Shown here piece after piece: positions 22,780 through 30,899 of a stretch of 43,381 nucleotides of DNA. Source of the stretch: a virus. Within the stretch, counting starts at the first letter, position 1. The number at the start of each line of letters is the position of its first letter. The notes beneath the pieces are model-generated. The model was not told the DNA's origin, made no database searches, and worked only from the letters and a program-made list of their open reading frames with translations. Position numbers and translations under genes: made by a program. Location: the IMG/VR virus record IMGVR_UViG_3300044732_001817, positions 1-43,381 of that record, one strand, 5' to 3'.

Positions 22780-22862
22780 ATTAAATTTATAGTATAAAAA
22801 TAATAAAAAAAGGGGTAAGTTGTATCAACTCACCCCAAAAAGTTATTAACAATTTAATACAA
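22780..22862 (-). promoter_or_regulatory. Promoter cassette C with built-in terminator
   Basis: The minus strand has GTTAATAAC (22839-22855 with flanks) after the phosphoesterase stop, then a perfect 11-bp hairpin and T-tract (22805-22836), and TATTATTTTTATACTATAAATTTAATA (22780-22811). The second half of the terminator hairpin supplies the TTACC that stands 17 bases from TATACT, so the terminator and the promoter overlap. Confidence 0.65.
22805..22836 (-). terminator. Intrinsic terminator in cassette C
   Basis: Minus strand GGGGTGAGTTG / CAACTTACCCC (11 bp with one G-U) with an ATA loop followed by seven T. It ends the transcript of the phosphoesterase and PhoH genes. Confidence 0.88.
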
Positions 22863-23363
22863 TCAAGATTCTTTATCGGACTTTGTAATGTCTTTAATAA
22901 ACTCGAAATCTATTGGTGACCAATTCCAATTTTTTATGTTTGCACAAAAACGGTTAGGAATCTGATCTAATTTGGTTCCTCCATGTATATGAATAGAACC
23001 TTCATCTTTATTGGCCCAATTCTGTAAAGCCCAATGAGAGAAAACCGCATTAATTTTAGGGATTTCGGCAATTGGTGGTAGTAAAACATGTTTTCCACCT
23101 TTGATCAGGGATACTTCAGATAAATGCTTATCATAAGTTCCACCAACAAAGAAGATCTTTCCATTCAAATGAATGATTGCAGATTCTGAGGAAATTGGAT
23201 CCCAACCAAAGTTTCCTAAATGGTATACAATATCAGTAGGCTTAACTTTGGAATTCCAATTATCTATGATTTGATCTTCCATATCTTCTACATTTTCAAA
23301 TCCTCCATCAACCGCGGCTAAATTCCTACCGAAAAAAGTGTCGCTTGTTACAAATATATTCAT
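22863..23363 (-). CDS. Calcineurin-like metallophosphoesterase, degenerate active site
   Basis: 166 residues, with the overall order of phage calcineurin-like phosphoesterases: SDTFFGRN (residues 7-14), IDNWNSKV, YHLGNFGW (48-54), LNGKIFFVGGTYDKH (66-80), FSHW (108-111) and HIHGG (125-129). In active enzymes these read SDxHFGHxN, GDF, GNHD and HGH. Here the first His is Phe10, the LGDF Asp is Asn51, GNHD is GTYD and the final His is Gly129. Only Asp8, Asp78, His110 and His127 remain. The fold is therefore probably kept while metal catalysis is likely lost or altered. Located next to PhoH. Confidence 0.75.
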   Translation of the reverse strand: MNIFVTSDTFFGRNLAAVDGGFENVEDMEDQIIDNWNSKVKPTDIVYHLGNFGWDPISSESAIIHLNGKIFFVGGTYDKHLSEVSLIKGGKHVLLPPIAEIPKINAVFSHWALQNWANKDEGSIHIHGGTKLDQIPNRFCANIKNWNWSPIDFEFIKDITKSDKES

Positions 23364-23376
23364 ATTTATTATATGC

Positions 23377-24129
23377 TTAGTTTTTTCTCTTGGTTCCTGG
23401 AATCAATCCAGCAGCTAAAGCTTTTTCGTAATTATCGATGATTTTTACCAATAAAGGATCTCTGACGATGTCTCCACGCTCAAATCTGAAATGAAACATT
23501 TGGTCATCTTCTCCTAGAATCTCTTTGATAAAAAATTCAAGAGCAACATACTTTTCATTGATGTCATTTTGACGACTATCACCAATTATAGCAATTTTAG
23601 ATCCTTGACCGAAACGAGTTACTGTAGTCATTAATTGTTTAATATCTGCATTTTGCATCTCATCACAAATGATAAAAGAATCCTTAAAAGTTCTACCTCT
23701 CATATAGGCAATAGGCTCAAATTTGATTGTGCCATTATCTATAAACATTTTAAGAGTTTTTCCGTCAATCATTTCTACCAGATTGTCTAAGAAAGATTCC
23801 ATAAAAGGCTGAACTTTATCCTTTTCGGAACCGGGTAAAAATCCAAGATCTTCACCCGAAGTCTCTAAAGGTTTAACAAGAATTATTCTTTTAATCTCTC
23901 CTTTTTGTAGAGCTTTAATTGCAGCCCAACATGCGGTGAAGGTTTTAGAAGTTCCTGGAGGACCAACAATAGTACAAATTCTAGAATTTTTAATTCCATT
24001 AAAAAGTTCATATTGTTTATCCGATAGCTTAACTGTCTTGTAAGAACCAAACTCTCGATTGATTGCTTCGTTTTCTAAATACTCATCGTAAGCTTCTTGA
24101 GTATTAACTTTTCCTTTGCGTTTTGTCAT
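23377..24129 (-). CDS. phoH: PhoH-like ATPase
   Basis: 250 residues. The P-loop is VGPPGTSKTFTA near residue 55, followed by RIILVKPLETSGEDLGFLPGS, the strongly conserved PhoH motif, and IICDEMQNAD (Walker B) near 161. Ends with the conserved IAIIGDSRQND. PhoH ATPases are common auxiliary genes in marine phages, possibly RNA helicases, often linked to phosphate stress in hosts. The start overlaps the tape-measure stop by one base. Confidence 0.94.
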   Translation of the reverse strand: MTKRKGKVNTQEAYDEYLENEAINREFGSYKTVKLSDKQYELFNGIKNSRICTIVGPPGTSKTFTACWAAIKALQKGEIKRIILVKPLETSGEDLGFLPGSEKDKVQPFMESFLDNLVEMIDGKTLKMFIDNGTIKFEPIAYMRGRTFKDSFIICDEMQNADIKQLMTTVTRFGQGSKIAIIGDSRQNDINEKYVALEFFIKEILGEDDQMFHFRFERGDIVRDPLLVKIIDNYEKALAAGLIPGTKRKN

Positions 24130-27100
24130 TAATTAATTTTCTTAAATTCAACATCTAACTTGGAATAATCAACCATATAGTAACCATTTTCATCTATCAA
24201 TAAGGCATTTTCAAATTGAGTATCTAATAGATCTTGTGCCATTACACCTTGATATACAATTCCTGGTTTGTTGATGTATTGATATTCGTAAATAGTTAAA
24301 CCATAGTTTGATTTTCCTATTTCTTTTATGAACATTTTTAATCGACGGTCTGATGATTTGTTTGCGATTGCGGTTGCTAATTCATTTATAACTGAAGGAT
24401 TCATAGATGTAATGGAAACCTCTCTAGATCCAGCAGGAGCAGGTGTAGATTTACCTCCTTTAGATTTATCATCTTTACCGCCAGTTCCTTTTCCACCATC
24501 TCCTCCAGATCCACCAGATCCAGCAGCAGGAGCGGCAGCAACTGGAGCATTTGCTTTTGCTAGTTCTTTAAGTGCTTCAATTAATTCTTTGAAAGACTCT
24601 TCAATAGAATTTGTAACCGCTTTAGCAATTGCTTCTGGATTTTTAGAAAGCATTGCAATAGATTTCATCATTGAATCAGTAAGAGTCAATTTCTTAAGAT
24701 CCATTCCATTGATGTGTTGTTGCATCAATTTCATAGATTTCTGAATTCTATCGTAATTATTAGCAACTTTATCGAATGCGGAAGCTTGTTGTCCTACCTT
24801 TTCAGAGTTAGTAGCGAATTGAGTAAAGTACCAAGAAGTCATATTCATGTCTTTATTCTTCTTGGGGTCAAATACGTCTTTTATAGCACCAAAATAATCA
24901 GTAATCATTTTAGTAGTTTTATCGGAATCTTTAACTTTTGCCCATACCTCAAGTGGTTTAGCAGCATTAGCAATAACATCTGTCATTGATGGTAATGTAG
25001 AAGTTGCGGATTCTATATAACTACCATTTTCGTCAATCCATTTACCAAAGCTATTCATCTCTCTACCAACAAGACTAATAATATCTCCAATAAGTCTACC
25101 GGCAGCCATTACCATTGCTTTATTAATCTTTAGTGGCTTTCCAGGTACTAATTTAGCATCTTTAGTTCCGGGATTGATAAGATCAAATGTTTGAATTTCT
25201 CCGGTAGCGAATTTAATAACTGCTTCAGTTATTTTAGCAACAGTATCTCCTAATCCTGCAAGAGCTTCAGTACCTTTTGTAACGTAACCATCAGAGAACC
25301 ATCCTTCAGAATTAGCTTCCATTCTACCAACCTCAGCAATACCGTTAACTACAACTCCAAGAATATCCATAATGGTATTTGCAGCTTTAGTAAGATCAGC
25401 GTCAGATACTATTAGAGGTTTAGCAGGTACAAGTTTAGCATCTTTAGTTCCTCCATTTATTAACTCAAATTGAGGAACTTGGCGATTAGCCATAGATAAA
25501 ACTGCATCCGTTATGTTCTTAAGATTTTCGCCAACTCCAGCTAAAGCTTGAACTCCTTTTGATACATAACCACCAGAGAAAAAACCTTCACCGGCAGCTT
25601 CTTCTCTACCAATTTTAGCGAATGCCATACCAACTACGCTAATAATAGACGCGATATTTTTACCGGCATTTTCGAGATCAGCACCTGTTAATTGTTTAAC
25701 GCCTTTTGGAACTAATTTAGCATCTTTAGTTCCTGCGTTAATTACTTCATATTCAGTAATTCGAAGATTAGCAAAAGCTTTTACACCATCAGCTAAACCA
25801 ACTAAAGTACCACCAGCTCTTGATAGCGCATTAATACCAGTTGAAACGAATCCTCCTCCAAATATAGCATCAATTAAAGGATTCCCGGACATTCCTGCCT
25901 TTTCTTGTCTACCAACATCTGCGAATGGTTTTGATATTGCAGTTATCACTTGAGCCATACCATATGCAGCATTCTCAAAATCAGTTTTTGTAAGTTTTCG
26001 TTTATTTTTGATTACTAATTTAGCATCTTTAGTACCTGGATTAACTACCTCCCATTCACTAACTTCTAGATTTGCCCAAGCTTGAACTCCTTCAGCTAAT
26101 CCAGCAAGTACTCTACCAGCTCCGGAAAGCGATTGAATACCGATCATTAGATCCCATGGGTTAACGTAGAATCCCATTTTCTTTTGTCGTTCGTAATCAG
26201 TTACGATACCAAATGCTCTAACAACCGAACCCATTACATATTCTAGATTGTCTGCATCTGATTTGCCAAATTTTATTTCCTTGAATCTTTTTAGAGAATG
26301 AGATATAGGTAGTAACGCAAGACCGGCGGCTGTCATTACTGCAGCACCGGCAAGAATAAAGAAAGATCCAAATCCGAGAAGTCCAAATTCAACTCCAATC
26401 ATCGCAATCGTAGCACCTAGAGTACCAACATCTTCCATTTTAACTTTAGCGGATGTCCATATTTTCAATCCAGTTGCAATTAATATAACTGCAACTGAAG
26501 CTAAAATTAATGCAACAGATCCAGCCATAATAAATCCAGGTATAGGTCCAAGACCAGCAACTAAACCAATAGCGGCCATTCCAACAATTGCAACTCCTAG
26601 AATAGCAAGATCTTCCCATTTAACTTTTGCACCCATCCAAACGGATAATGCAAATGATAGTATTAATATAGAAAGAGAAGCAGCAGCTATTGCAAATGCT
26701 CCTTTAAGAACATCGGCAAATACTTTACCGGTCAAGTAGAATATGAGAGCTAATGCACCTAAAGTTAATGTAACTAGTAGCACATCCCATGGAGAAACAG
26801 TTCCGGCAAAAGCTTTAACTGCCAATCCAACAAATATCATTCCGAGTACCCAAAGACCCATAACCAGTACGGTTTTAATCATTTTACCAACGTTGGAATC
26901 CACGAATTTAGAAATTAATATAGCGGTTAGTGCAATGGCTGCTGTAATCGTACTGAATATAATAACATCTAATAAAGCCTGTATACCAACTCCTCTAGCA
27001 AACCAAATTACTAAAGATGATAGGAGTATCAATCCAGTTATTAAAACTAATAGACCCATTACCGATGTTAACTTAACTCTATTTGCAAATTTACTTATTA

Positions 27101-29213
27101 GAACCATATTCAAAGAAAGCATTAACATCATTGCTCCGAATAGTAGAACATCTTGGAATGATTTTGGCGGATTCTTCATAGCTTCTGATGCAATAACTAG
27201 AGTCACCGCTTGGACTAGATTTGTTAATGCCATAACAAACATATCCATTTTCGAAACATCCATCTTCTTGATTAGTACACCAATTCCTATTAGCATTAAT
27301 GCCATCATCGTAGTTAACACTGCCATCATTCCAATCTTCATAAATGTTCCTCCTATATCTTTAACTGCTTCCGCGGCAACTACAAGAGTTATAAGTCCGA
27401 CGATACCAGTCATTGCAAGAACAAATGCATCTATTTTAGACATTAGCATTTTTTCGTCAACTTTCTTCATTTTCTGAGAAATTTTGACTATGGTGTTCAT
27501 CATAAAGCCAATTACTAGAGATCCTATAAGAACTAAAGGAGCTGCTATACCGGCGATACTTGTTATTAGAACTAAAGTTCCTATCGTAGAAGAAAGAAGA
27601 ACTAAGTATATACCGGATGCAATAATCGTTTTAGCGTCTTTAGAAACGTCATTAACTGCAGTCAATAAAGATTTCAATGAGAATTGCATAACTTTAACAC
27701 CTATAATTACTAGAGGTGCAAGTAATGCTGCCATTGAAAGATTTTTTACTAATTTACTTATAGACAAACTAGTAAGAAACAACATAAGAACCGATTTCAA
27801 AGCGGTTGCTGGTTCAATACCTTCACTAGTTTTTAGAAGTATTCTAGTGGCATCTCTTAAAGAAATTGCTCGTTTTACAAATTTATCTCCAAATAAATTT
27901 TGCATAAATGTACCGGTCAGAGCTTTAGTAAGTTCGGTTAGCTTTGAATGGCCTAATATAAAAAAGTAAAGAGCAGAAAGTAAAGCATCCTGCGGAGTAA
28001 CTGGATCTATCGATCCAAAAAGACCCGATTTCATTGGTTTATCACTACCGGTGGATAATAGTATTCTAGCAGCCTGTGCTAATGATCTAGCTCTTTTAAC
28101 TAAAGGATCTCCGAATATACCCTGAACTCCAACTGACATTGCTAATGCCTCTGTCAATTTATCTAACCCAGCTATAGTTAACAATTTGAAATAACCAACA
28201 GAAAGTAAAGCATCTATGGGTTTAATAGGTTCATCTCCAAAGAATCCTTTCTTTTCCATATTACCTACACCTAATAGTATTCTAGTTGCTGATGCGATTG
28301 CTTTAGCTCTTTTAACTAGTGGAGAACCGATCCATCCAGCAACTCCTATAGAAACAGATAAAGCTTCGGTCAATTTACCCAATTCACCCATTCCTAATAG
28401 ACGGAAATATGCAACTGAAAGTAAAGCATCAACCGGTTTAATATCGCTAGAGTAACTTAGGAGCAATTTAACCGCTCTAGTCAAAACCCAAGCTCTTATT
28501 AGAAGACCAAGACCAAACATAGGTCCGGTATTCATTATAGATTCTGCTATTGCTTGCAATCCTCTACCTAATCCGGTAAGAGTTGATTCTACTTTTTTAC
28601 CGTCAATTAGAGTCAGTAAAAAAAGAACTGGTATTCCATCTATGAATTTATTAAGACCTCTAGCCACCCAAGGTAACATAGCAGCACCAACAAATACTTT
28701 AACACTTGCAAATTTCTTTAGATTTTCGGCAATATCTCCGAATTTGATAATAGCCAGTCCTTTGAAATAAAGAAGCGAAATAGCTGCCTTTGCAGGATCT
28801 ACCCCATTAGCTAAATTAAGGAGTTCTCTAATACTCTGTGCGATTGCTTTGGCTCCGTCAACTAATATATCAGTCAGCAATCCGGCAACCGCAAGTACTT
28901 TAATCATATCCATTAAAATCTTAGGAATTTCTCCTACGGCTTTCATGAATCCTCCACCTCCTCCACCAGAATCTCCTCCACCACCTCCGCTTCCGGCTTG
29001 GCCTAGTTTTTCTATTTTAGATTCGATGTTCATTAAAATCTTAGTCTGCTTTTTTAGCTCAGCACCAAGATCATCCCGCATAACTCCCTCTATATTTCCA
29101 AGGACTACTAATGATTGTTCGTAAGTTCTTTCAGTTGAATCTAGCATCATATCCATCTTTTTAAGGATGGATAGCATTGCACCATTTACTTCTTCTTGTC
29201 TAGCTCCTGCCAT
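24129..29213 (-). CDS. Tail tape measure protein with C-terminal S74-like domain
   Basis: 1694 residues, the longest gene in the window and directly after the gp26-like assembly genes, the position of a tape measure. The N-terminal 110 residues are coiled coil and Gly-rich; residues about 200-560 hold tandem repeats; about 560-1050 is a long run of hydrophobic helices; about 1060-1420 has a second set of tandem repeats around GTKDAKLV. A low-complexity Gly/Ala/Ser linker precedes the last 74 residues, which begin SDRRLKMFIKEIG and continue to GVMAQDLLD. That pattern matches the peptidase S74 (intramolecular chaperone) domain of phage spikes. T4 gp29 is only 590 residues, so a very long tail would be predicted if the length rule holds. 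Confidence 0.85.
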   Translation of the reverse strand: MAGARQEEVNGAMLSILKKMDMMLDSTERTYEQSLVVLGNIEGVMRDDLGAELKKQTKILMNIESKIEKLGQAGSGGGGGDSGGGGGGFMKAVGEIPKILMDMIKVLAVAGLLTDILVDGAKAIAQSIRELLNLANGVDPAKAAISLLYFKGLAIIKFGDIAENLKKFASVKVFVGAAMLPWVARGLNKFIDGIPVLFLLTLIDGKKVESTLTGLGRGLQAIAESIMNTGPMFGLGLLIRAWVLTRAVKLLLSYSSDIKPVDALLSVAYFRLLGMGELGKLTEALSVSIGVAGWIGSPLVKRAKAIASATRILLGVGNMEKKGFFGDEPIKPIDALLSVGYFKLLTIAGLDKLTEALAMSVGVQGIFGDPLVKRARSLAQAARILLSTGSDKPMKSGLFGSIDPVTPQDALLSALYFFILGHSKLTELTKALTGTFMQNLFGDKFVKRAISLRDATRILLKTSEGIEPATALKSVLMLFLTSLSISKLVKNLSMAALLAPLVIIGVKVMQFSLKSLLTAVNDVSKDAKTIIASGIYLVLLSSTIGTLVLITSIAGIAAPLVLIGSLVIGFMMNTIVKISQKMKKVDEKMLMSKIDAFVLAMTGIVGLITLVVAAEAVKDIGGTFMKIGMMAVLTTMMALMLIGIGVLIKKMDVSKMDMFVMALTNLVQAVTLVIASEAMKNPPKSFQDVLLFGAMMLMLSLNMVLISKFANRVKLTSVMGLLVLITGLILLSSLVIWFARGVGIQALLDVIIFSTITAAIALTAILISKFVDSNVGKMIKTVLVMGLWVLGMIFVGLAVKAFAGTVSPWDVLLVTLTLGALALIFYLTGKVFADVLKGAFAIAAASLSILILSFALSVWMGAKVKWEDLAILGVAIVGMAAIGLVAGLGPIPGFIMAGSVALILASVAVILIATGLKIWTSAKVKMEDVGTLGATIAMIGVEFGLLGFGSFFILAGAAVMTAAGLALLPISHSLKRFKEIKFGKSDADNLEYVMGSVVRAFGIVTDYERQKKMGFYVNPWDLMIGIQSLSGAGRVLAGLAEGVQAWANLEVSEWEVVNPGTKDAKLVIKNKRKLTKTDFENAAYGMAQVITAISKPFADVGRQEKAGMSGNPLIDAIFGGGFVSTGINALSRAGGTLVGLADGVKAFANLRITEYEVINAGTKDAKLVPKGVKQLTGADLENAGKNIASIISVVGMAFAKIGREEAAGEGFFSGGYVSKGVQALAGVGENLKNITDAVLSMANRQVPQFELINGGTKDAKLVPAKPLIVSDADLTKAANTIMDILGVVVNGIAEVGRMEANSEGWFSDGYVTKGTEALAGLGDTVAKITEAVIKFATGEIQTFDLINPGTKDAKLVPGKPLKINKAMVMAAGRLIGDIISLVGREMNSFGKWIDENGSYIESATSTLPSMTDVIANAAKPLEVWAKVKDSDKTTKMITDYFGAIKDVFDPKKNKDMNMTSWYFTQFATNSEKVGQQASAFDKVANNYDRIQKSMKLMQQHINGMDLKKLTLTDSMMKSIAMLSKNPEAIAKAVTNSIEESFKELIEALKELAKANAPVAAAPAAGSGGSGGDGGKGTGGKDDKSKGGKSTPAPAGSREVSITSMNPSVINELATAIANKSSDRRLKMFIKEIGKSNYGLTIYEYQYINKPGIVYQGVMAQDLLDTQFENALLIDENGYYMVDYSKLDVEFKKIN
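24132..24353 (-). other. S74-like intramolecular chaperone domain at the tape-measure end
   Basis: Residues 1621-1694. The order SDRRLK (self-cleavage Ser-Asp), a helix, LTIYEYQYI, a Gly-rich turn and GVMAQDL follows the S74 family, where the domain assists trimer folding and then cuts itself off. It is shorter than most copies (about 100 residues). The assignment rests on motif order only. Confidence 0.6.
25046..26290 (-). repeat. Tandem repeats inside the tape measure, C-terminal set
   Basis: Four copies of a unit centred on GTKDAKLV. The coding segments start near 26021, 25718, 25436 and 25154, spaced 303, 282 and 282 bases (101, 94 and 94 residues). Each unit also contains a Gly-Tyr-Val-ser/thr-Lys-Gly type segment and an NAxxI(M)xxI helix. 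The DNA is also repeated around TAGCATCTTTAGT (plus strand). Confidence 0.9.
27780..28460 (-). repeat. Tandem repeats inside the tape measure, N-terminal set
   Basis: Three close copies, plus a diverged fourth, of a 72-75 residue unit beginning P-x-DALLSV and ending K-R-A-x(3)-A-x-R-I-L-L. The GATGCTTT-type codons for the start of the unit (plus strand AAAGCATC) lie near 28423, 28207 and 27982, spaced 216 and 225 bases. Confidence 0.85.
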
Positions 29214-29224
29214 TTATTAGGCTA

Positions 29225-29491
29225 TCATATTTTTAGAGATGAGGGTATCGAAGGGAAGTTAGCTCCAGAGAAGCTCGGTATCGATGGCATTTTGAATCCT
29301 GCAGAATTAAGGTCTTTTGGAACCATTTTTCTTGCATTTTTCATGGTTTCGTTAGTGTCCATGTTACTTTGTTGTCCTTCTTCGGCCTCTTGTTTCTCTT
29401 TTAGTATATTTATCAAGTTCTGAACGATATACTCGTACTCATAATACGGCATAACCTCCACTTCTGAAGGTTGTAGCCGTAAATGATACAA
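29225..29491 (-). CDS. Small tail-assembly protein; start or frameshift undecided
   Basis: The reading frame stays open from upstream of 29491 to 29225 and contains YHLRLQPSEVEVMPYYEYEYIV, which resembles small phage tail-assembly proteins encoded next to tape measures. There is no good ATG before this block: the ATG at MPYY (29452) would cut it off, and the first ATG (29605) lies in the shadow of the gp26-like gene. A TTG at 29491 would preserve it. Alternatively a +1 ribosomal frameshift at CTT TAA (about 29508-29513) would join it to the gp26-like protein, as in other tail chaperones (see findings). Its C-terminal half is Ser/Pro-rich (PSIPSFSG, FPSIPSS). Confidence 0.7.
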   Translation of the reverse strand: MYHLRLQPSEVEVMPYYEYEYIVQNLINILKEKQEAEEGQQSNMDTNETMKNARKMVPKDLNSAGFKMPSIPSFSGANFPSIPSSLKI

Positions 29492-29507
29492 TAAATAAGT
29501 TTTAGTC

Positions 29508-30470
29508 TTAAAGAAGTTCTCCAGCGATATCTGAAACAACGAAAAGACTTTTGATTCCTCCGGGAAACGTGATCTGTGTGCGCACCTCCGTACCGCACTT
29601 CTCACATTCTTTGAATAGTTGCTCTTTAACGCCTATTTTACACATTTCAGTTAACGCATTGAATGTTTGGTATTTTGTAGTATTCCACTGCATAAATTCA
29701 ATTTCCAAATTTTTGATTTTTTGTTCATTGAATCCTCTCCAATCGGTTGTCATGTAAGGAAGGTTCTTAATAAATGAAGGATCTAATTTCTTTCCTTCTT
29801 GCTCTTGAACTCTTCTGATGTAACGAGTTACTTCTCCCATAACACCAATTGATGGCGGAGCCATTTCAATTGTTCCTGAAGTTTTTGTAGGAATCACATA
29901 CATTTTTCTTTCTTCGTTGTAGTATTTAGCTAATTGCTCTGGAATCTCGTTAGTTTCGAAAGATTGATTATTAATCAAGATTTCGTTATCATGATTACAC
30001 TCTCTACAAGGAACTGTGATTGCTAATTTATTTTCTCCGTTAGCAAAAGTAAGATCTCTAATAGTCATAATTACATGGATACGATCTTCCTCACGCAAAT
30101 CTTTGAAAGATGCTTGTTTTCCAGGAAATCTCATCATTAAACATCCTTTAATGATTTCATTTAAAGCTTCATCTACTGAAAATGGATCTTTTTCATCGAT
30201 AGTAGAGAAATGACGAATTTCTTTAACTGATGCAGCGCGGATAAAGAATCTAGCTCCCTCTGCATAGTAAAGTCCTTTAGATGGGAAATTTGATGGCCAA
30301 ATTTCATGATAACCAGGTAGTAATGCGGGTTCATCATCTCGATCAGTATATGCTGAAGCTTTACCGAGTGATGTAGGTTTAATTGGCTCTTCACTAATAG
30401 GTTGGTTTGCATGGAATTCTCTGCTTTCTAGATCTCCAGCTGCATTTTCATAGTTGTTTTCGTTACTCAT
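29508..30470 (-). CDS. T4 gp26-like tail/baseplate assembly protein
   Basis: 320 residues. After a low-complexity acidic N-terminus (about 50 residues) comes a domain with FFIRAASVKEIRHF and EALNEIIKGCLMMRF that has the look of the T4 gp26 and related tail assembly chaperone family; a four-Cys site is formed by CRECNH near residue 150 and CEKCGT near 292, probably zinc-binding. It ends GELL just before the small overlapping frame and the tape measure, the position of a tail assembly chaperone. Homology is judged by pattern, not by search. Confidence 0.75.
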   Translation of the reverse strand: MSNENNYENAAGDLESREFHANQPISEEPIKPTSLGKASAYTDRDDEPALLPGYHEIWPSNFPSKGLYYAEGARFFIRAASVKEIRHFSTIDEKDPFSVDEALNEIIKGCLMMRFPGKQASFKDLREEDRIHVIMTIRDLTFANGENKLAITVPCRECNHDNEILINNQSFETNEIPEQLAKYYNEERKMYVIPTKTSGTIEMAPPSIGVMGEVTRYIRRVQEQEGKKLDPSFIKNLPYMTTDWRGFNEQKIKNLEIEFMQWNTTKYQTFNALTEMCKIGVKEQLFKECEKCGTEVRTQITFPGGIKSLFVVSDIAGELL

Positions 30471-30711
30471 TTTCTATTTTGTTTTTTTGTTCTAATGTTT
30501 TTTGAATAATTTTTTTTACGTCTTCATTAACAAACGAAGATTGTTCTCCTTCATATTCTTTTATATGACTGAGTATTAACTCACGTACATACGAAGATAC
30601 AGTCACTAACTTTCCGCTTTGTATTGCATATTGCAAAATGATATTTTTAAGTTTGTGATGGTCTGTGGATGAAAGAAGAACCTGAATCTTTTCGTCTTTA
30701 GGTGCCTTCAT
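30463..30711 (-). CDS. Ribbon-helix-helix-like DNA-binding protein
   Basis: 82 residues. An N-terminal beta strand (EKIQVLLSST) is followed by two helices (HHKLKNIILQYAIQSG and VSSYVRELILSHI), the arrangement of RHH/CopG-type dimeric regulators, and then an acidic coiled-coil tail. It precedes the tail-assembly genes and follows an A/T-rich gap with inverted repeats. It could be a phage regulator; the target is not known. Overlaps the next gene by eight bases. Confidence 0.6.
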   Translation of the reverse strand: MKAPKDEKIQVLLSSTDHHKLKNIILQYAIQSGKLVTVSSYVRELILSHIKEYEGEQSSFVNEDVKKIIQKTLEQKNKIENE

Positions 30712-30847
30712 GATTTTTCATCTTTTTTACTATATATCTGGATTATCTGATTATTTTATTAAAAGAGTATAAAAATATGTTAATCAAAATAGTTGCCATT
30801 TAGGGATACTAATTTTTCCTAAAGTATTACCTTATTAAAAGAACAAT
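30712..30847 (-). promoter_or_regulatory. Promoter region upstream of the tail-assembly genes
   Basis: Minus strand contains CATATTTTTATACTC about 60 bases before the ATG; the TATTTTTATACT part is identical to the core in cassettes B-D. Upstream is an inverted repeat TTTAGG-x13-CCTAAA, a possible operator. There is no GTTAATAAC here. Confidence 0.5.
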
Positions 30848-30874
30848 GGTTCACTAGAAATCATCTAGTGAACC
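30832..30874 (-). terminator. Probable intrinsic terminator
   Basis: A perfect 11-bp minus-strand stem GGTTCACTAGA / TCTAGTGAACC with a five-base loop, followed by ATTGTTCTTTT. The T-tract is broken, so termination may be partial. It lies about 25 bases after the glycosyltransferase stop. Confidence 0.7.
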
Positions 30875-30899
30875 ACAGGGATAAAGCTTTTATTATTTA

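Noticed and set aside
24328-24744. Plus-strand frame with Pro-rich stretch
   Set aside because: Antisense of the Gly/Ser/Asp-rich linker of the tape measure; the Pro run comes from Gly codons on the other strand.
26743-27969. Long open frames on the plus strand (244 and 161 codons)
   Set aside because: They lie wholly within the antisense of the tape measure's hydrophobic repeats, are Ile/Thr/Asn-rich as expected from antisense of Leu/Val/Ala-rich codons, and have no promoter or neighbour on the plus strand.
28849-29124. Plus-strand frame with a poly-Pro stretch
   Set aside because: Antisense of the Gly-rich N-terminal region of the tape measure; composition explains it.
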